This document shows positions 31,224 to 39,611 of a DNA stretch of 64,000 nt, in pieces. The translations under genes and the position numbers were made by a program. Within the stretch, counting starts at the first letter, position 1. Each line of letters begins with the position of its first letter. Origin of the DNA: CG2-30-46-19 sp034414555 (GTDB taxonomy: Bacteria; Chloroflexota; Dehalococcoidia; GIF9; AB-539-J10); contig DAOUMA010000020.1 of the NCBI GenBank assembly GCA_034414555.1, positions 1 through 64,000 on the forward strand. Reading direction: 5' to 3'. Under the pieces are notes generated by a model that was not told the DNA's origin, searched no databases, and saw only the letters and a list, made by a program, of their open reading frames with translations.

Positions 31224-32183
31224 TCACCACATACATGATGTGAGGCTCACAACCGTGAAAGCTATACTCTGAGTAGCTGTGCCGCCATTAATATCAGACA
31301 CCGTTACCGTGACAGTAAGTGGTTCAGTACCTTCGGTTGACCAGAGAGGTGCGGTAAAAGTAACTGTAGCGCCCTTTCCAGAAACGCCACCTCCATCAGT
31401 TGACCATTCATAGAATAGCTCATCGCCATCTGGATCCGAGGCACTGCACTTAATTTTACAACTCTGGCCCTTCCCGATTTTGTATCCCCCGAGTATTTTC
31501 TTCAGGTATTTGTGTTTAGCGGTGACAGTTAATTTCTCAATAATTGGGGGATTGTTGAACGCTACCCTGATAGACAATGATGCTGAGCTTTCGCCTCCGA
31601 GCCCATCTGTAACCACCACAGTAACGGTATAATTGCCTGTCTCTTGAGGAGCAACCCAGGTGACGGTATCTCCTTTGCCTGTGATATTGCCTCCACTGGC
31701 TAACCATTCATAGCTCAAGCTATCGTTATCCGGGTCTGAGGCTTCACAGATGAGCGTGCAATTACCCGAAGGAACAACCCATTCCTTACTGGCTCTGAAA
31801 TCAACAATTTCTGGCGAATGATTCTCTCTTACAACAATGTTGACCGATTGTGTGGCTGAATTGCCATCCACATCAGTCACATTGACCGAGACAACATATT
31901 CACCAACTTTATCAGGAGCAGCCCAGGTAGCTATGGCTCCTTCGCCTGAGATATTGCCTCCGCTAGCTTGCCACTCGTAGCTTAGCTCACCACCCTCGGG
32001 GTCTGAGGCAATACACTCAACCTGGCAACTTTCTGCCGGAAGAACCATCTCTCGCGCAGCTTGCAGGCTGGTAATAACTGGAGGCTGGTTGGCCGGGACG
32101 CAGCCGCCTATGAAGAGGATAGTGACGGCTAAAACGGTTACGCTAATTATCCCTTTGTTTACCTTAAAGAAAGCTCGTTTCAT
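31224..32183 (-). CDS. Lipoprotein with three Ig/PKD-like repeats
   Basis: 319 residues. The signal peptide ends in the lipobox IGGC, Cys28 being the lipid anchor. Three beta-sandwich repeats follow at about 32-118, 122-209 and 213-315. Each has the pattern NxPP/SPxI..C.V.C.ASDP.GD.LSYEW.ASGGN..GxG...W.AP..GxYxVxVxVxD. Paired cysteines in each (such as CQVEC, CTLIC and CKIKC) may form disulfides. It lies 27 bases after the ACR3 gene, same strand, with AAGGAGG before its ATG. It would be displayed outside the membrane; binding partner unknown. Confidence 0.82.
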   Translation of the reverse strand: MKRAFFKVNKGIISVTVLAVTILFIGGCVPANQPPVITSLQAAREMVLPAESCQVECIASDPEGGELSYEWQASGGNISGEGAIATWAAPDKVGEYVVSVNVTDVDGNSATQSVNIVVRENHSPEIVDFRASKEWVVPSGNCTLICEASDPDNDSLSYEWLASGGNITGKGDTVTWVAPQETGNYTVTVVVTDGLGGESSASLSIRVAFNNPPIIEKLTVTAKHKYLKKILGGYKIGKGQSCKIKCSASDPDGDELFYEWSTDGGGVSGKGATVTFTAPLWSTEGTEPLTVTVTVSDINGGTATQSIAFTVVSLTSCMW

Positions 32184-32210
32184 TTGGACTCCTCCTTCCT
32201 CTTCTTCAAT

Positions 32211-33296
32211 TTAAGCATTTCCCGCTCCATTTGTCAGTTCGGGTGGGGTTATTTCGGTGGGGAGATAGCGCCGGCGGAACCGAAGAGCCACATTAACCAG
32301 GCTGATGAGGACTGGAACCTCTATAAGCGGCCCTATCACTGTGGCAAAAGCCTGTCCCGAACCAATCCCGAAGATCGATACTGCTACCGCTATAGCAAGC
32401 TCGAAATCATTGCTGGCAGCGGTAAAGGCTACGGCGGTTGTCTTTGGGTATCCAACCTTGAGCTTGTAAGCTATGAAAAATGTAACGAACCACATGATGA
32501 GGAAGTAGCACAGCAGCGGCAGGGCTACCCGGAAAACGTCATACGGAAGCTCAACTATATATTCCCCTTTCAGCGAGAACATCACCACGATTGTAAATAG
32601 CAACGCTGCGGGGGTTATGGGGCTTATTTTCCCAGCGAATACGCTTTCAAACCATTCTCTTCCTTTACTTTTCAGCAAACTGAACCTGGTAGTCAATCCA
32701 GCGGCAAAAGGTATGCCAAGGTATATCAGGACAGTTTTTGCAGCCTCAGCCATGGATACACTTACGCCTACACCTTCAACAAGTCCAAGCTTGGGTAGCG
32801 CTAGAGTTATAAACAGGTAGATATAAACAGCATAGAATAAAATCTGAAAGACAGCATTGAAGGCAACAAGCCCAACGGCAAGCTCTCTATCCCCTTCAGC
32901 CAGCTCGTTCCACACTATAACCATGGCAATGCACCTGGCAAGCCCTACCAGTATGATGCCGACCATATATTCGGGGAAGCTTCTCAGGAAGATTATTGCC
33001 AGTAAAAACATCACTAAAGGACCAACAATCCAGTTCATGATTAGCGAGAGGCCTAAGAGCTTAAGATTTCCGAAAACCTTCCCAATTTCCTCGTATCTCA
33101 CCTTGGCCAGAGGGGGATACATCATGAGAATGAGTCCGATGGCAATAGGAATAGAAGTGGTGCCTACCTGAAAGCGGGAGATGAAGCTCGAGCTCTCTGG
33201 ATAAAAGTAACCCAGCCCTACTCCCAGACCCATAGCCAGAAATATCCAGAGGGTAAGGAAGCGTTCAAGTACGGGAAGCCTTTTCTTCTGCGTCAT
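32211..33296 (-). CDS. acr3: Arsenite efflux transporter ACR3
   Basis: A 361-residue inner-membrane carrier with about ten membrane segments. It begins LERFLTLWIFLAMGLGVGLGY and carries the family core LVGLARCIAMVIVWNELAEGD, whose Cys is the conserved arsenite-interacting residue, and AFTAASNDFELAIAVAVS. It exports As(III) using the membrane potential. Part of a minus-strand cluster with arsR, a permease and a thioredoxin-like gene. Its C-terminus ends normally. Confidence 0.93.
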   Translation of the reverse strand: MTQKKRLPVLERFLTLWIFLAMGLGVGLGYFYPESSSFISRFQVGTTSIPIAIGLILMMYPPLAKVRYEEIGKVFGNLKLLGLSLIMNWIVGPLVMFLLAIIFLRSFPEYMVGIILVGLARCIAMVIVWNELAEGDRELAVGLVAFNAVFQILFYAVYIYLFITLALPKLGLVEGVGVSVSMAEAAKTVLIYLGIPFAAGLTTRFSLLKSKGREWFESVFAGKISPITPAALLFTIVVMFSLKGEYIVELPYDVFRVALPLLCYFLIMWFVTFFIAYKLKVGYPKTTAVAFTAASNDFELAIAVAVSIFGIGSGQAFATVIGPLIEVPVLISLVNVALRFRRRYLPTEITPPELTNGAGNA

Positions 33297-33365
33297 GAAA
33301 AACCTTCGTCTCTACTTCAGAGCCTTCCTGATGCTCATTTTCCTCTAGCAAACAATCCTAGAGTA

Positions 33366-33611
33366 TTATTTCGTCTCCTTAATCCACTTTTTGATCTCTT
33401 CACGGCTGGGAATCCTGCCCTCTGAGACCTTGACGTCGTCAATGACAACTCCGGGGGTTAGAAGTACACCTTTAGCAGTGATAGCCATTATATCCTTTAC
33501 TTCTGACACTTTTACCTCTTGCTCTAAGCCCATCTCCTTCACTGCTTTTTGTACATTCCCCATAGTTGCACGACACTTAGGGCAACCCGTTCCGTAAATC
33601 TCGATCTTCAT
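33366..33611 (-). CDS. Small thioredoxin-fold protein (redox-active disulfide protein)
   Basis: 81 residues. MKIEIYGTGCPKCRATMGNV gives an N-terminal CxxC (CPKC); LLTPGVVIDDVKVSEGRIPS is the cis-Pro strand. This MTH895-like thioredoxin family is common beside arsenic permeases and may reduce or carry arsenic-bound thiols. GGAGG lies before its ATG. It is sandwiched between the DUF318-type permease and ACR3. Confidence 0.88.
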   Translation of the reverse strand: MKIEIYGTGCPKCRATMGNVQKAVKEMGLEQEVKVSEVKDIMAITAKGVLLTPGVVIDDVKVSEGRIPSREEIKKWIKETK

Positions 33612-33644
33612 AATGCACCTCCTTAAATCTTATTTACTTTCTCC

Positions 33645-34688
33645 TCAAGACAGGATAAACCCGGCTACCCAGCCAACAATGGTTCCCAGAATAATAATGG
33701 TCGGGACATAAACCAGAGCCTTCTTGAATCCGAATACCTTTCCTATAGCTAGCCAATTGGGCAAGCTGATACCTGGTCCGGTGAGTAACAAAGCTAGGGC
33801 TGGGCCTTTGCCCATTCCCAGCCTCATCAGGGTATCCACAAACGGAGCCTCAGTCATAGTGGCAAAGTAAGTTACCGCTCCAATCATGGTAGCCAGGAAA
33901 GATTGTCTTAGCCCTGCTCCGCCCAGCCAGGTCTCAATCCATCCTTGAGGCAAAACAGCGCCGATAATGCCAACTATAAACACGCCAATTAGAAGCAAAG
34001 GGAATATCGTGCGCACAAACCACCACGACTCTTTTAACCACCCCTTTATCTCGTCCTTGCTTTTAACCCTCCAGGCATAAACAGCAGCTACCGCTGTTGC
34101 CCCTGCCCAGACACAAACCTTGGCTAGATAGGAGCCGCCACTCACAGCATAATTGGGAGCCAGAAGTGTGGCAACTAATAATAGGAGCAGAATGACATCC
34201 TTTTTAGTCATCATCCTTCCGCCGGTAGCCTTGATAGTTAGCGCTCTCTGCCGCTCTTCCTTGCGAAAGGCAAGGAACATCACTACGCCAACAATAAATG
34301 ACATAAACAAGGCACCTATCAGCCTGGCTATAACCATCTGTGAGCCAAGAATTGAGCCGGTATAGACCAGAGCCAGGATATTAGCCGCTGGAGCAACCCA
34401 GAGGAGGATGAAGGCAGGACCAATTCCAGCCCCTCCATAGTAAATGCCGCTGGCAACGGGGATGACGGTGCAGGAGCAAACTGACACAAAGAAGCTTCCG
34501 CCGGCAGCAATGGCGAAGGATTTGAGCTTCCTGGCAGCGCTGCCCAGATAGCCAATAATTGTCTCTCTGGAAACAAAGGATACTATTGCCCCGGCTAAAA
34601 GAAATGCCGGGACAAGGCATGTGAGCACATGCAAAGCAATATATCCTTTAAGGGCAATCAGCCCAGCCAGCAAAAGCTGCTCAGCCAT
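33645..34688 (-). CDS. UPF0718/DUF318-family permease
   Basis: A 347-residue membrane protein in two homologous halves. The hallmark FVSVCSCTVIPVASGIYYGGAGIGPA is in the first half and TEAPFVDTLMRLGMGKGPALALLL in the second. Members such as ArsP export organoarsenicals, while others accompany thioredoxin-like proteins in arsenic loci. The Cys pair in SVCSC is a plausible metal site. It lies between arsR and the thioredoxin-like gene. Confidence 0.88.
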   Translation of the reverse strand: MAEQLLLAGLIALKGYIALHVLTCLVPAFLLAGAIVSFVSRETIIGYLGSAARKLKSFAIAAGGSFFVSVCSCTVIPVASGIYYGGAGIGPAFILLWVAPAANILALVYTGSILGSQMVIARLIGALFMSFIVGVVMFLAFRKEERQRALTIKATGGRMMTKKDVILLLLLVATLLAPNYAVSGGSYLAKVCVWAGATAVAAVYAWRVKSKDEIKGWLKESWWFVRTIFPLLLIGVFIVGIIGAVLPQGWIETWLGGAGLRQSFLATMIGAVTYFATMTEAPFVDTLMRLGMGKGPALALLLTGPGISLPNWLAIGKVFGFKKALVYVPTIIILGTIVGWVAGFILS

Positions 34689-34746
34689 TCAAATTCCTTA
34701 AAGTGTAACCGTTTATGCACATAATTGGATGTAATTTCCAAAAAAA

Positions 34747-35097
34747 TTATTTGCCTGTTGTTCTTAGCCCACTTCGCACGGCGTGACTTAGCCTCTCCCT
34801 GTCCTGCAATATAATCTCGTCATTAACGAGGGAACTGCGGAGCATCTCAGTTAGAGGGGCGGCATGGCTATTCACCGTTTGCTCGTCAATAGAATAAATT
34901 ATCCATAGCCCGTCTCTCCTGGACTTAACAAAGCCGGCGTCCGCGAGTATACCCAGATTGCGGGAAGCACGAGACTGGGAGATATTCAGCGCTTGCATTA
35001 CCTCACAAACACAGCACTCTCTTTCCATGAGGACTTTCAGAATCCTGATTCTGGTCTCATCCGATAGTGCCTTGAATAGTTTTGTTAGTTCCCTCAT
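34747..35097 (-). CDS. arsR: ArsR-family arsenic-sensing repressor
   Basis: 116 residues with an ArsR/SmtB winged helix: LFKALSDETRIRILKVL, the sensor motif ECCVCEV (C28, C29, C31) at the start of helix 3, and ALNISQSRASRNLGILADAGFV as recognition helix. The CVC pair matches the As(III)/Sb(III) site of ArsR. Residues after 90 form a helical dimerisation tail. First gene of the arsenic cluster, with a promoter and operator-like dyad just upstream. Derepression by arsenite is inferred. Confidence 0.92.
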   Translation of the reverse strand: MRELTKLFKALSDETRIRILKVLMERECCVCEVMQALNISQSRASRNLGILADAGFVKSRRDGLWIIYSIDEQTVNSHAAPLTEMLRSSLVNDEIILQDRERLSHAVRSGLRTTGK

Positions 35098-35120
35098 CTG
35101 GCTTCAGCTGGCGAGCATAC

Positions 35121-35174
35121 ATTTAAATATCCGCATATAACCGTCTATTTTACCACTGAAATCTTAGTTGTCAA
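35121..35174 (-). promoter_or_regulatory. Promoter and ArsR operator-like dyad
   Basis: Minus-strand TTGACA (35174-35169), a 16-base spacer and TAAAAT (35152-35147). An AT-rich dyad, ATAT-CCGC-ATAT (35127-35138), lies at the expected start point, a typical ArsR/SmtB site. Confidence 0.6.
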
Positions 35175-35196
35175 GGAGGGGGACGCCTGGCCCACT

Positions 35197-36594
35197 TTAA
35201 TTAAGATTTTTCCGCCAGGTCCAGTAATCAGCAAGCTTCCTGATGCAATTTGCTGCCATTGCGGGGTCTCTATAAACGGGTATCTTTGCCTTTATAAAAT
35301 CGTCGAAGATATTCAAGGCAATCTCTTCCACGGCTGTGGCGGTTAAGAGGATGAATACCGGAGTATTTGTCGAGTTTCTCGCCTCGATGATAACGTTGGT
35401 CAATTTTTTAATTCTATCTTTCTCAATAAGTTCGATGATCTTTTCCCTATGGGCGTCTATACTCACTACAATCCCATTTATGTTCCTATCTTTGCTAATT
35501 GCTTTCAGGACCTTTCTGACCATACCTAGTTGACTCCAGCTAGCAGCCATATCAAGGGGATTTCTGGTATTAACGCCAACTTCGGGCAGTATTGATTCGA
35601 TTTCCCTTTGTGTTTCAGCAGATAGAATCGGGATTCCCAATCCTGTTGTGGAAAGGGTGTCGGTATATTCCACGCTTTGCCCCCCGCTTATGCTGAGAAT
35701 ACCAAGGTTGTATCCTTTTAAGCTTTCAAAGGCGAACGTCATTGTGGTATAAATCAAATCAAGGAAACCCTCTGCCTTTACCACCTTGCTCTGTTTCATC
35801 GCTGCCTCCCAGACATTCGCTGCTCCGGTCAGGATGCCTGTATGTGTCCCAGCAGTTCTAGTCCCCTCGGCAGTCTTACCAGCCTTCCAGATTATCACCG
35901 GTTTCCTTCTGTTTGCCTCTTGAAGTGACTTGAGGAGCTTCCTGCCATCTTTAGCGCCCTCAACATACATGGCGATTAAATTTATTTCCTCATCATTCTT
36001 AAAAAAGTCAAGGAAGTCGGCAGGCTCGTAAAGTGCTGAGTTGCCGCAGCTCACCGCTTTTAAAATCTCCACGCCATATCTCCTTCCGGTGACAGTAGAG
36101 TTCTGGGCTAACCCTCCGCTCTGGGATATGAAGGCGACATTTCCTTCATGCAGAGCTAGATCTACGCCGATAAAATTCAACCCGATCCTGGAGTTGTAGA
36201 GGCCCATGCAATTTGGACCGACTAGGATAATGCCTAACCTCTCGGCAATTTCCTTCACTTTTGCCTCCAACGCTCTCCCCTCCTCGGTCTGGATTTCCGA
36301 AAATCCGGAGGTAAAGACGCTCACAACTTTCACTCCCTTTTTGCCACAGTCCTCCAATACTTGAGGGACAATCCTGTTGGGCACCATTACTATCGCATGG
36401 TCTATTTCATCTTCAATGTCAAGAAGGGAAGGATAAAGCTCTATGCCGAGGTCTTCATGTGGATGTGGATTGACTCCGTAAACTTTTCCCTGAAAATTAG
36501 AAAGGTTATGGGTCCACCACGAAGTTTGGGGCGAGATTCCAATCAAGGCAATTGTTCTGGGGTAGAAAACGTCGTTGGTGATAGGCTTCTTCAC
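35197..36594 (-). CDS. ADP-forming acyl-CoA synthetase, alpha subunit type
   Basis: 465 residues. An N-terminal CoA-binding Rossmann domain (VFYPRTIALIGISP, AIVMVPNRIVPQVLEDC) is followed by two succinyl-CoA-synthetase-like domains (ISQSGGLAQ; GTHTGILTG with the phospho-histidine; ISGGQSVEYTD). It lacks the ATP-grasp beta part, so a separate beta subunit must exist elsewhere. The reaction class is acyl-CoA + ADP + phosphate giving acid + ATP + CoA. Lies seven bases after the SAM hydrolase gene, same strand. Confidence 0.87.
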   Translation of the reverse strand: MKKPITNDVFYPRTIALIGISPQTSWWTHNLSNFQGKVYGVNPHPHEDLGIELYPSLLDIEDEIDHAIVMVPNRIVPQVLEDCGKKGVKVVSVFTSGFSEIQTEEGRALEAKVKEIAERLGIILVGPNCMGLYNSRIGLNFIGVDLALHEGNVAFISQSGGLAQNSTVTGRRYGVEILKAVSCGNSALYEPADFLDFFKNDEEINLIAMYVEGAKDGRKLLKSLQEANRRKPVIIWKAGKTAEGTRTAGTHTGILTGAANVWEAAMKQSKVVKAEGFLDLIYTTMTFAFESLKGYNLGILSISGGQSVEYTDTLSTTGLGIPILSAETQREIESILPEVGVNTRNPLDMAASWSQLGMVRKVLKAISKDRNINGIVVSIDAHREKIIELIEKDRIKKLTNVIIEARNSTNTPVFILLTATAVEEIALNIFDDFIKAKIPVYRDPAMAANCIRKLADYWTWRKNLN

Positions 36595-36601
36595 GATGTA
36601 G

Positions 36602-37441
36602 CTAGTCTCTTTCCAGTGTTACCTTTATTTCATCTCCTATTCCTATGTTAAGGAAATCAGCGGCGTTTCCATTTTTAAGCGATATTTCCAGGTAGCCGCT
36701 GCTGCCGATGATAGCCATCAACTCTTCGCCTTCAGCATAGTAATTGGTTATACCCTGGATGAGATGTCCTGCAGCCTCAATAAGGATATCCTTGCCTGGC
36801 AGGTCAGACTTTTTGATGTTGGTAATCAAGTTGCCGAAGTGGTCAACATATAAAACATTCCCCGCTAGATTACCTTGATAATCGACGAACGGCTTTGGGA
36901 TGGGGAAAATCTGGAGTGAGGTTATTTTTTCCCCTAATTCGTAGGGTGATATGTCTAAGGACAGTGCCGCGGCGACAGGTGCGAAAATATCCCTTCCGTG
37001 GAATGTGGTGCTAACCGGATGTCTCCAGAAGCGCGGCTCAGTTATGGCTATGGCTTCGAAACCCTTTCCCAGAGTTACTAAGTCCTGGTCTTTAGAATAT
37101 TGAACTGTTAAATCTTCATTTGAGGACAACTCATCGATCACATAGCTGAGGACGCCGTTGTCCGGGGCAACAAACAAAGCTGAAGGCGTCTTCAAGACTA
37201 CTCCGCGGCGCTCACTACCCACGCCAGGGTCAACAATGGCTACATGGACAGTTTTCTTGGGGAAATAGCGGTAGTTGTAACCAAGGATGAAAGCAGCCTG
37301 GCGAATATTCTGGGGCTCAATGGAATGAGTAATGTCAACGATGTTAGCTTCAGGATTGATGCTCAAGATAACGCCCTTCATAGTGGCAACATAGGCATCA
37401 TCAATGCCAAAATCAGTGGTTAAGGTTATTACCGAGCTCAC
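36602..37441 (-). CDS. SAM hydroxide adenosyltransferase (DUF62)
   Basis: 279 residues of the fluorinase/chlorinase fold. ITLTTDFGIDDAYVATMKGVI, VDITHSIEPQNIRQAAFIL and VHVAIVDPGVGSERRGV are the SAM-binding motifs, and the C-terminal barrel starts near LAGNVLYVDHFGNLITNI. Bacterial and archaeal members hydrolyse SAM to adenosine and methionine rather than halogenate. The motif set matches the hydrolase group. Between secG and the acyl-CoA synthetase gene. Confidence 0.9.
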   Translation of the reverse strand: MSSVITLTTDFGIDDAYVATMKGVILSINPEANIVDITHSIEPQNIRQAAFILGYNYRYFPKKTVHVAIVDPGVGSERRGVVLKTPSALFVAPDNGVLSYVIDELSSNEDLTVQYSKDQDLVTLGKGFEAIAITEPRFWRHPVSTTFHGRDIFAPVAAALSLDISPYELGEKITSLQIFPIPKPFVDYQGNLAGNVLYVDHFGNLITNIKKSDLPGKDILIEAAGHLIQGITNYYAEGEELMAIIGSSGYLEISLKNGNAADFLNIGIGDEIKVTLERD

Positions 37442-37453
37442 TTTAAAACTAAA

Positions 37454-37675
37454 TTATGTGGGAGATTTAGCAATCAATACTGCCAGGGCGATGAAGGCAA
37501 TAACTAGAATGATGGTAAGGTTAAGCAGGGTTTTTTCCAATCCCCGGCGGGAACGGTAAACAGAGTCAGCTTGTCCAAAAATACCCCCGAAACCACCACC
37601 ATGCAGTTGAAAAAAGATAGTGGCAGTTAAAACTATAGATAGTAACAGTTGAGCAATGCAAAGATAAGTAGGCAA
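37454..37675 (-). CDS. secG: Preprotein translocase subunit SecG
   Basis: 73 residues with two membrane segments (YLCIAQLLLSIVLTATIFFQ and LNLTIILVIAFIALAVLI) flanking the loop GGGFGGIFGQADSVYRSRRGLEK, the SecG signature. It stabilises the SecYE channel. One base separates it from the gatB stop, so the two are co-transcribed. Confidence 0.92.
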   Translation of the reverse strand: MPTYLCIAQLLLSIVLTATIFFQLHGGGFGGIFGQADSVYRSRRGLEKTLLNLTIILVIAFIALAVLIAKSPT

Positions 37676-37676
37676 T

Positions 37677-39122
37677 TTACCCTCCTTCTAACTCTTGTAC
37701 CAGAATTTCTCTTACCACCGCTGGGTTAGCTGTTCCTTTAGTAGCTTTCATTATCTGTCCGGTAAGGAAAGTCAACGCTTGCTGTTTGCCAGCTTTATAG
37801 TCTGACACCGCTTTAGCATTGTTGGCAAGCACTTGCCTCACTATTCCGTTTAGCTCAGTAGCATCGCTGAGCTGACTTAGCTTCCCTTCAGCGACGATGT
37901 CACCGGCTCTCTTTCCAGTATAAAACATTTTTTCAAACACTGCTTTGGCAGTGGGTCCGCTGATGGTTCCCTTATCCACTAGATTGAGTAACTCTACCAG
38001 CAGGCTTGGGCTTATCCTGGTATTTTCAATATCACTATCGGTAGCATTAAGCAACCGACTGAAGTCGCCTAACAGCCAGTTGCTCACCATTTTTGCCTTG
38101 TCAGGGCTTGTTAGCCTCAAGCAATCTTCGAAGTAATCAGCCATTGCCCTGGAATTGGTTAGGATACTGGCGTCATATAACGGCAAGTCATATTGAGCCA
38201 TAAACCGCCCTTTTCTAGTTTCGGGCAATTCAGGCAACCTTGCTTTAATTTCCTCTATCCATGCTCTATCGAAAAATAGGGGGGGCAGGTCAGGCTCAGG
38301 GAAATAGCGATAATCATCAGCGTATTCTTTGCTTCTTTGGCTCACGGTAACCTCTTTTTCATCCATCCAGCCCCTTGTTTCTTGAACGAGCGTGCCTCCT
38401 TCCTCAAGGACCTTTCTCTGCCTTTTCGATTCATATTTCAGGGCTTGATACACTGCCTTAAAGCTGTTCATGTTCTTAACCTCAACCTTGGACAGCAATT
38501 CCTTGCTGCCCGATGGTCGAATGCTTATATTAGCATCACATCTGAAACTGCCATCCTCCATATTACCTGTAGATACTCCTAAATAGCGGAGGATAGTGCG
38601 TAATTTGACGAGGTAGTCTCGTGCCTCCTCAGCGGAGCTGATTTCGGGCTCACTGACAGTCTCCATTAGGGGAATTCCGGAGCGATTGACATCTACCAGG
38701 CTATAATTTCCCCGGTGCAATAATTTAGCCACATCCTCCTCAAGATGGACTCGAGTGATATTGATTTTTTTCTGGTGTCCATTGCTGTCAATGGTTAGAC
38801 AACCATGTTTCCCGATAGGGGCGTCGTATTGGGAGATTTGATAATTTTTCATCATATCAGGATAGAAGTAATTCTTACGGTCAAATTTGCTATATTCAGG
38901 AATGGTGCATTTTAGAGCCAGTGCGGTCATTATGGTGTATTCCACCGCTTTCTTATTGATAACGGGAAGTGTGCCAGGCATGCCCAGGCAAATAGGGCAA
39001 ACGTATGTATTAGGTGGAGCATTAACATAATCGGTGCTGCAGGAACAGAACATCTTGCTCTTGGTTAATAATTGAGCATGGACCTCCAGTCCGATAACAG
39101 TCTCGTAATCCATGAAACTCAT
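37677..39122 (-). CDS. gatB: Aspartyl/glutamyl-tRNA amidotransferase subunit B
   Basis: 481 residues, full GatB length. It forms Gln-tRNA(Gln) or Asn-tRNA(Asn) from mischarged tRNA with GatA and GatC. Seen: YETVIGLEVHAQLLTKSKMFC, YVCPICLGMPGTLPV, the zinc cysteines CSCS and CPIC, DVNRSGIPLMETVSEP and the C-terminal YqeY-like helical domain. GatA and GatC are not beside it. The amidase at 56657 is a stand-alone family relative, not a proven GatA. Confidence 0.96.
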   Translation of the reverse strand: MSFMDYETVIGLEVHAQLLTKSKMFCSCSTDYVNAPPNTYVCPICLGMPGTLPVINKKAVEYTIMTALALKCTIPEYSKFDRKNYFYPDMMKNYQISQYDAPIGKHGCLTIDSNGHQKKINITRVHLEEDVAKLLHRGNYSLVDVNRSGIPLMETVSEPEISSAEEARDYLVKLRTILRYLGVSTGNMEDGSFRCDANISIRPSGSKELLSKVEVKNMNSFKAVYQALKYESKRQRKVLEEGGTLVQETRGWMDEKEVTVSQRSKEYADDYRYFPEPDLPPLFFDRAWIEEIKARLPELPETRKGRFMAQYDLPLYDASILTNSRAMADYFEDCLRLTSPDKAKMVSNWLLGDFSRLLNATDSDIENTRISPSLLVELLNLVDKGTISGPTAKAVFEKMFYTGKRAGDIVAEGKLSQLSDATELNGIVRQVLANNAKAVSDYKAGKQQALTFLTGQIMKATKGTANPAVVREILVQELEGG

Positions 39123-39195
39123 TTAGTATAGCAATCCGTCTGGTTGGTAGCAAATATTCCCTCCCTTCGAAGGAGAAGAATATAGTTCTCCACTG

Positions 39196-39330
39196 TCATT
39201 GCCAGGCACACTCCCCTCTGTCATTGCGAGGCACAAAGTGCCGAAGCAATCTCACACCCCTGGGATTGCCACGCCTTCGGCTCGCAATGACAATAAAAAA
39301 GGGCGCAATGACAATGAAAAAGTGCGCAAT
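39196..39330. repeat. Cluster of TCATTGCGAGGCACAAAGT-type repeats
   Basis: Several forward and inverted copies: TCATTGCCAGGCACA, TCATTGCGAGGCACAAAGTG, GAAGCAATCTCAC, GGGATTGCCACGCC, GCGCAATGACAATGAAAAA. A partial MITE-like fragment lies at 39160-39185. Confidence 0.7.
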
Positions 39331-39399
39331 GCCGGTCATAAAGGGTCATTGCTGGCATAGGGATATGAGTTAAAATAAGCATTGTGGAGCGAATTGTCG

Positions 39400-39507
39400 A
39401 GCTGCTGGAGCTTCCTGCGCCTAGCCTTTGGCGTTCCCGAGAGTCAGGTCAGAATTCTAAGCGGCTTTAAGAGCAAGAATAAGATTATCGAGATTGTCGG
39501 AAGCTGA
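39400..39507 (+). pseudogene. C-terminal remnant of a DUF167 (YggU) gene
   Basis: One frame reads W-S-F-L-R-L-A-F-G-V-P-E-S-Q-V-R-I-L-S-G and continues FKSKNKIIEIVGS then a stop. This is the last third of DUF167 proteins (about 90-100 residues), with the LxxxLGVPKSQV..GxKSRNK pattern. No start codon or N-terminal part is present upstream. A further in-frame tail (EKDGKVDVKKVGG) lies at 39506-39547 in another frame. It marks the left edge of an accessory island. Confidence 0.6.
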
Positions 39508-39611
39508 GAAGGACGGGAAGGTTGATGTTAAGAAAGTTGGTGGCTAAGCTGGATAAGCAATGATATAATAGCTAAGAGTAAGCAGAAAATTGATAGAAGG
39601 TTCGACTGGTC

